From Pseudomonadota bacterium (GTDB lineage Bacteria > Myxococcota_A > Polyangia > Polyangiales > Polyangiaceae), in the NCBI GenBank assembly GCA_023432025.1, contig JAEYVE010000228.1, positions 1 to 64,000 on the forward strand: a stretch of DNA of 64,000 nt, in the 5' to 3' direction. Below are positions 60,401 through 64,000 of this stretch, piece by piece (positions within the stretch are counted from its first letter, which is position 1; every line of letters starts with the position of its first letter). Made by a program: the position numbers and the translations under genes. The notes beneath the pieces were generated by a model. That model ran no database searches and was not told the DNA's origin. It saw nothing but the letters and a program-made list of their open reading frames with translations.

Positions 60401-60455
60401 TTTTGGCCCAATCATGCGATTTTTTGGCCCGGAACGCGGCTGGCACGCGCCTTGC
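60401..60455 (+). promoter_or_regulatory. Sigma-54-type -24/-12 sequence with paired upstream repeats
   Basis: TGGCACG-CGCC-TTGC (60441-60455) matches the sigma-54 consensus TGGCACG-N4-TTGCW except for the final W (here G). Two copies of TTTTGGCCC lie at 60401-60409 and 60422-60430, 21 bp apart. The predicted transcription start, about 12 bases downstream of the -12 element, would fall 1-3 bases before the ATG at 60469, giving a leaderless mRNA. Otherwise the gene has an AAGG eight bases before ATG, which such a transcript would lack. Function is therefore uncertain. Confidence 0.45.
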
Positions 60456-60468
60456 GAAGGCCACGGGT

Positions 60469-61008
60469 ATGCACACCGTTCCCGGCATTTCACCCGCCTT
60501 TCGCGACGAGCTGGCCGCCTGCGAACCGCTGCTGCGGCGGCGAGCGCTCGGACTCACGAAGAACTCGGTCGTCTCCGACGATCTGGTTCAGGACACCGTC
60601 GAGCGCGCGCTGCGATTCGCGCACACGTATCGCCCGGGCTCGAACCTCGGAGCTTGGCTGACGCGCGTGATGCACAACGTGTTCTTGTCTCGGTGCCGGC
60701 GGCGTCAAGTCGAAGTACGAGTGTTGCGCCGTATGGCGCTCACCGAGGACCTGCAGCGTGACGACGCGCAAACGTGGTTTTCACCGACCGTGCAAAGCGC
60801 GCTCGAAGAGCTCCCCGAAAAGCTCGGCAAGGTCGTGCGTTTGGTCGACTTGGACGAGCTCAGCTACGCCGAAGCTGCGGACCAACTCTCCGTGCCCGTC
60901 GGCACCGTGATGAGTCGTCTTCATCGCGGCAGAAAGCGCTTGGCTGCCCGCCTTTCGGACCGCGAAACCGAAGGCACGTCGACGCACGACGCGGCTCGCG
61001 CGGCGTGA
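60469..61008 (+). CDS. ECF-family RNA polymerase sigma factor
   Basis: The 179-residue protein has region 2 (CEPLLRRRALGLTKNSVVSDDLVQDTVERALRFAHTYRPGSNLGAWLTRVMHNVF in conserved blocks) and region 4 (SALEELPEKLGKVVRLVDLDELSYAEAADQLSVPVGTVMSRLHRGRKRL). The ATG at 60469 is the last before the conserved region. No anti-sigma gene adjoins it: a 106-bp gap and the convergent birA follow. It has its own promoter region with a sigma-54-like site. Confidence 0.93.
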   Translation: MHTVPGISPAFRDELAACEPLLRRRALGLTKNSVVSDDLVQDTVERALRFAHTYRPGSNLGAWLTRVMHNVFLSRCRRRQVEVRVLRRMALTEDLQRDDAQTWFSPTVQSALEELPEKLGKVVRLVDLDELSYAEAADQLSVPVGTVMSRLHRGRKRLAARLSDRETEGTSTHDAARAA

Positions 61009-61114
61009 GGTTTTTCTTCTGTGGGGACACCGGCGCGCGTCCGCGTGTCGTGGGCGCGCGACCAAGTCCGCATGACCGAACGAGGGCCGTCCCGGGCGCG
61101 CGGAGCGCCCGCTT

Positions 61115-61999
61115 TCAGCGGGCGCCCAAGAGCTCGACGTGGCCAGCGCTCACCGAGTGCTCCTGGCCACGTTGGTCGACCAGGCGCAGCGCACCCGTGC
61201 TCGTGATGCCGGCGCCGACTCCCTCCAGGCCGTCGACGCGCACGCGCTGGTCGCGCAGGCCGTCGGCGGCCAGGAGCTCGGGCACGAAGGGCGCGAGCCC
61301 CTCGCCCCGGAAGCGGCGGTAGCGGCGCTCGATTGCGCACAGCACGTCGGCGAGCAGCTCTTCGTGCGCCAGGTGATCGGCGAGGAGCGCGCGGTCCAGC
61401 CGCGGCGCTGCGGCGCGCACCGCCCGCGCGAGCGAGGTCGCACGTCCGGCGATTTCTTCCGGGAACGATTCGGTGAGCACGTTCAAACCCACGCCGATGA
61501 CGGCCGCGCTCACGCTGCTGCCGCGCAGGCGACTCTCGACGAGCACGCCCGCAACCTTGCGCGAGCCGACGAGCACGTCGTTGGGCCATTTCACCAGCAC
61601 GGGCTCCCGCAACCACCCGGCGTGGGCACGGATGCGCTCGCTGACGACATCGTGGAGCGCCAGGCCCACGACGAGCGGCAGCGGCGCGGTCGCCGCCAGT
61701 TCGCGCTCCGGGCGCGTCAGCACGGAGAAGGTGAGGTTCTCACCCGGGCTCGAGAGCCATGAGTTGCCGCGGCGACCGCGGCCGGCGCTCTGCCGAAAGG
61801 CGATGAACGTGGCGCCTTCGCCCAGGCCGGCGCGCTCGCCTTCCAGCGCGAGGTCGTTGGTGGACGCGGCTTCCCGAGGAGCCAGGAGCGGCGCACCCCA
61901 GGCGCATCCGCGCGCGGCGAGCGCGCGGGCGAAGCGATCCTCGTCGAACCAAGGCGGCGGGCGAGGCGGCTCTCGGTCGCCCGAATCGAAACCCGTCAC
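61115..61999 (-). CDS. birA: Biotin--[acetyl-CoA-carboxylase] ligase (class I BirA)
   Basis: BirA activates biotin as biotinyl-AMP and attaches it to the carboxyl carrier protein. The 294-residue protein has REAASTNDLAL, AFRQSAGRGRRGNSWLSSPG (biotin loop GRGRRG), VKWPNDVLVGSRKVAGVLVE (active-site Lys) and VIGVGLNVL, with a C-terminal SH3-like domain (GITSTGALRLVDQRG). There is no N-terminal HTH, so it is ligase only, not a repressor. The GTG overlaps the nadC stop (GTGA). Confidence 0.95.
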   Translation of the reverse strand: MTGFDSGDREPPRPPPWFDEDRFARALAARGCAWGAPLLAPREAASTNDLALEGERAGLGEGATFIAFRQSAGRGRRGNSWLSSPGENLTFSVLTRPERELAATAPLPLVVGLALHDVVSERIRAHAGWLREPVLVKWPNDVLVGSRKVAGVLVESRLRGSSVSAAVIGVGLNVLTESFPEEIAGRATSLARAVRAAAPRLDRALLADHLAHEELLADVLCAIERRYRRFRGEGLAPFVPELLAADGLRDQRVRVDGLEGVGAGITSTGALRLVDQRGQEHSVSAGHVELLGAR

Positions 62000-62853
62000 G
62001 ACGCGTCCGCGGTGGCGCTCTCGAGGTCCAACGAAATGTCGGCGGCGGGCGCCGAGTGCGTGAGCGCGCCGACGCTCACCACGTCGACGCCGAGCGCGCC
62101 GAGGCGCGCGACACGCGCGAGCGTGATGCCGCCGGAGACCTCGACGAGCGCTCGGCCGCGTGCGCGGCCGCGCGCGATTTCGACGCTCGCGTCGTCGAAG
62201 TTGTCCAGCATCACGATGTCGGCCGAGGCGGCCAGGGCTTCGTCGAGTTGCTCCAGGGTGTCCACCTCGACCTCGATGCGGCTCGTGTGGGGCGCGTAGG
62301 CGCGAGCGCGGCGCACGGCCTCCCCGAGGCCGCCCGCGGCGGCGATGTGGTTGTCTTTGATGAGGACGGCGGAGCCCAGGCAGTCTCGGTGGTTCTTGCC
62401 GCCACCCACGCGTACGGCGTAGCGCTCGAGCGCGCGCAGGCCGGGTGTGGTCTTGCGCGTGTCGGCGATGCGCGTGGGTGAGCCCGGGGGGAGGGCATCG
62501 ACGAAGCGCCGAGTCAGCGTGGCGGTCCCGCTCAGGCGTTGCGTCAAGTTGAGCGCGGTGCGCTCCGCCGCCAAGAGCGAGCGCGCGCTCCCCTCGACGC
62601 GCCACAGCACGGTGCCTGGCGGGACCCGCGTACCGTCGGCGACCAGCTGCTCGACGCGAACGCCCGGGTCGACCGTGTAGAACGTGCGCGCGAAGACCTC
62701 GGCGCCGCACGCGACGAGCTCGGACTTTGCCACGGCGTCGGCGACGGCGATGGCATCCGGAGAGACGACGGCTTCGCTGGTGACATCACCACCGACGAGA
62801 TCTTCCGTGAGCGCGCGCCGGACGACGTCGTCCAAAAGATGATGGGCAATCAC
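61996..62853 (-). CDS. nadC: Nicotinate-nucleotide pyrophosphorylase (quinolinate phosphoribosyltransferase)
   Basis: NadC converts quinolinate and PRPP to nicotinate mononucleotide in de novo NAD synthesis. The 285-residue protein has ALTEDLVGGDVTSEAV, AAERTALNLTQRLSGTATLT, IADTRKTTPGLRALERYAVRVGGG, HRDCLGSAVLIKDNHI, EVEVDTLEQLDEAL, VMLDNF, EVSGGITL and VDVVSVGALTHSAP. Length is typical. The GTG start overlaps the stop of the CPBP gene by four bases. nadA and nadB are not in the window. Confidence 0.97.
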   Translation of the reverse strand: MIAHHLLDDVVRRALTEDLVGGDVTSEAVVSPDAIAVADAVAKSELVACGAEVFARTFYTVDPGVRVEQLVADGTRVPPGTVLWRVEGSARSLLAAERTALNLTQRLSGTATLTRRFVDALPPGSPTRIADTRKTTPGLRALERYAVRVGGGKNHRDCLGSAVLIKDNHIAAAGGLGEAVRRARAYAPHTSRIEVEVDTLEQLDEALAASADIVMLDNFDDASVEIARGRARGRALVEVSGGITLARVARLGALGVDVVSVGALTHSAPAADISLDLESATADAS

Positions 62854-63584
62854 GGAGTCAGACCGTAGCCACGCGCTAGAAGCGAAGCAAAGAGATTGCA
62901 GGCGGCGTGGAAGACGACGGAAGCCCCGATGCCGCCGGTGCGCGCGCGCAGCCAACCGAAGACGAGCGACGGAAAGAACACGGCGAGACGCGCGGGGTGA
63001 GGCTCGGTGGCGAAGTGCCCCAGCGCGAAGAGCGCGCTCGTGACGAGCACGTCTTTGCCGACCAAGGCGCCGCCGACACGAAGCGTGGGCGGCCACCTGC
63101 GAGCGAGCGCCGTCTGCAGGTAGCCGCGAAAGAAGGCCTCTTCGGGCAACGCAATCACGAGCAACTGACCGAGCGCCGCGTCGAGCAGCGCCCACTCCGC
63201 GGGCACTTGGAACGCGCCGCGCGTCTCGTACCAAACGCGAAAGCCGACCCAGAAGGGAGGGAACACGACGAGCGCGACGAGCGCAGCCGTGCCGAGCGCG
63301 CGCCCGAGAGCGCGTCCCAGACGGCGCCCCTCGAGCGGTTCCGGTTCGAGGAGTCCACCCAAAGCCAGACCCCAGGCGCGCGCGCTGTCCGTCGGGTCAC
63401 GCAGCGCAAGAAGGTAGGTCGCCACCAGAAAGCAGAGACCGACGGCGGTGGCGGCGTAGCTCTCGGGGAGGGCGTACGAGAGGGCGGTGGCGCCAGCCGA
63501 GACGACACACGCCGCGGCGATGGGGCGGCTCGCCAGAGAGAGCGGCGCACCGGACTCGCGGAGCGGGGTCGGGCGGGTGTTCAA
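62850..63584 (-). CDS. CPBP-family intramembrane metalloprotease
   Basis: The 244-residue integral membrane protein has several TM segments. CPBP (Rce1-like) motifs are PEEAFFRGYLQTAL (EExxxR), LFALGHF (second motif) and VVFHAACNLFASLL (third His/Asn motif). CPBP proteases cleave membrane or prenylated substrates; in myxobacteria some act in C-terminal protein sorting. The substrate is unknown. It heads the coupled cluster with nadC and birA, whose cofactor roles are unrelated, so the link may be transcriptional only. Confidence 0.9.
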   Translation of the reverse strand: MNTRPTPLRESGAPLSLASRPIAAACVVSAGATALSYALPESYAATAVGLCFLVATYLLALRDPTDSARAWGLALGGLLEPEPLEGRRLGRALGRALGTAALVALVVFPPFWVGFRVWYETRGAFQVPAEWALLDAALGQLLVIALPEEAFFRGYLQTALARRWPPTLRVGGALVGKDVLVTSALFALGHFATEPHPARLAVFFPSLVFGWLRARTGGIGASVVFHAACNLFASLLARGYGLTP

Positions 63585-63857
63585 AGTGAAACTTTCTGGT
63601 GAGTCGCGAATGCTCGCGATGCGGCCGGCCCGAGGGGCGAACGAAGACCAAACCCGGTTGGCCCAAACGAGAAAGTGCGCCGCCGCTGGGGCTTGGAAAA
63701 GCCCTTTTTTCGCTGTGCTGGAATCGGTAATGTCCCCGCGGCGCTCAAGAGCATCCCAACTTAGCGGAACTCGAGCCGGATCGGCTCATGTCTGCTCGCT
63801 TCCCTGCCGCGCGTTCGACACGCCGCGTCCATCTCGTCGCCATTTCTCGGAGGATTC

Positions 63858-64000
63858 ATGTTCGAGGCCAATCGACCCAACCCTGAAGCCCGTCCTTTCG
63901 CCGCACCGCGCGTGGGCGAGCACCCCGCGGCGCCGCCTGTCCTCGCGGCGAAGTGGCCGCCGGACGACGACGATCTTCCTGGCGCTCCTGGCGGTGGTCT
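63858..64000 (+). CDS. Protein of unknown function, N-terminal fragment
   Basis: A reading frame opens at ATG 63858 with GGAGG four bases upstream and stays open to the window edge (47 codons). The translation starts MFEANRPNPEARPFAAPRVG and is Pro/Ala/Asp-rich (KWPPDDDDLPGAPGGG). It lacks a signal peptide and shows no recognisable domain so far. The 273 bases between it and the divergent CPBP gene hold nothing else identifiable. Confidence 0.6.
   Translation, partial: MFEANRPNPEARPFAAPRVGEHPAAPPVLAAKWPPDDDDLPGAPGGG

Noticed and set aside
61115..62710. A 531-residue frame containing birA with a long N-terminal extension
   Set aside because: The extension is Arg-rich shadow sequence of nadC on the same strand in another frame. 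The GTG at 61999, overlapping the nadC stop, gives a normal class I BirA.

Overview
The window is GC-rich chromosomal DNA, by eye well above 60 percent GC, with dense genes, many GTG starts and four-base stop/start overlaps. A Hanks-type Ser/Thr kinase, a PP2C phosphatase, an FHA-GGDEF protein, tandem cyclic-nucleotide-binding domains, a DUF1592/DUF1552 pair and an IF-3 with a long C-terminal extension together suggest a myxobacterium-like Myxococcota (former Deltaproteobacteria). That placement is inference from gene content only. No phage, IS element, rRNA or CRISPR array is visible, so the region reads as core genome.

Layout. 1-2033 (minus): a membrane protein, grpE and the 5' end of dnaK. 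2111-5492 (plus): a CcmE-like protein, hemE, hemG and a tRNA-Gln whose 5' end lies inside hemG, followed by three repeat units (5493-5950). 5965-13621 (minus): an SPFH protein, an ECF sigma factor with a coupled membrane protein, a PP2C phosphatase, an HtrA-like protein lacking its catalytic Ser and His, rpiA, mutM and a NAGPA-like protein. 13742-20747 (plus): an Omp85 protein and a heterodimeric ABC exporter. 20779-30832: a small exported protein, a GAF protein, a cobA-hemD fusion, prmA, FHA-GGDEF, a response regulator, hrcA, a double CNB protein and an OmpH/Skp chaperone.

31090-34187 is a DUF1592/DUF1552 pair. 34341-42696 holds a large TPR protein, tldD, a degenerate-receiver regulator, pdxA and a solitary DNA adenine methyltransferase. 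42892-46585 holds tRNA-Ala, a small membrane protein, a Ser/Thr kinase, infC with a poly-aspartate tail and tRNA-Val. 46981-60313 is one long plus-strand run: yajC-secD-secF-recJ, an MlaF-like ATPase, an MCE protein, a very large S41 protease, pdxJ and nnr. 60469-61008 is an ECF sigma gene with a sigma-54-type sequence just upstream. 61115-63584 (minus) is the coupled set CPBP protease, nadC, birA. A gene of unknown function begins at 63858 and runs off the window.

Functionally the window is rich in tetrapyrrole synthesis (hemE, hemG, cobA-hemD, a CcmE variant), DXP-dependent vitamin B6 synthesis (pdxA, pdxJ), NAD and biotin handling (nnr, nadC, birA), envelope biogenesis (YajC-SecDF, Omp85, Skp, MCE, S41, HtrA-like) and signalling. 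Across it, short tandem duplications of 12-30 bp lie at gene ends. The most unusual items are the poly-Asp IF-3 tail, the HtrA-like pseudoprotease, the tRNA nested in hemG with its flanking repeat family, and the putative sigma-54 site in front of an ECF sigma gene.
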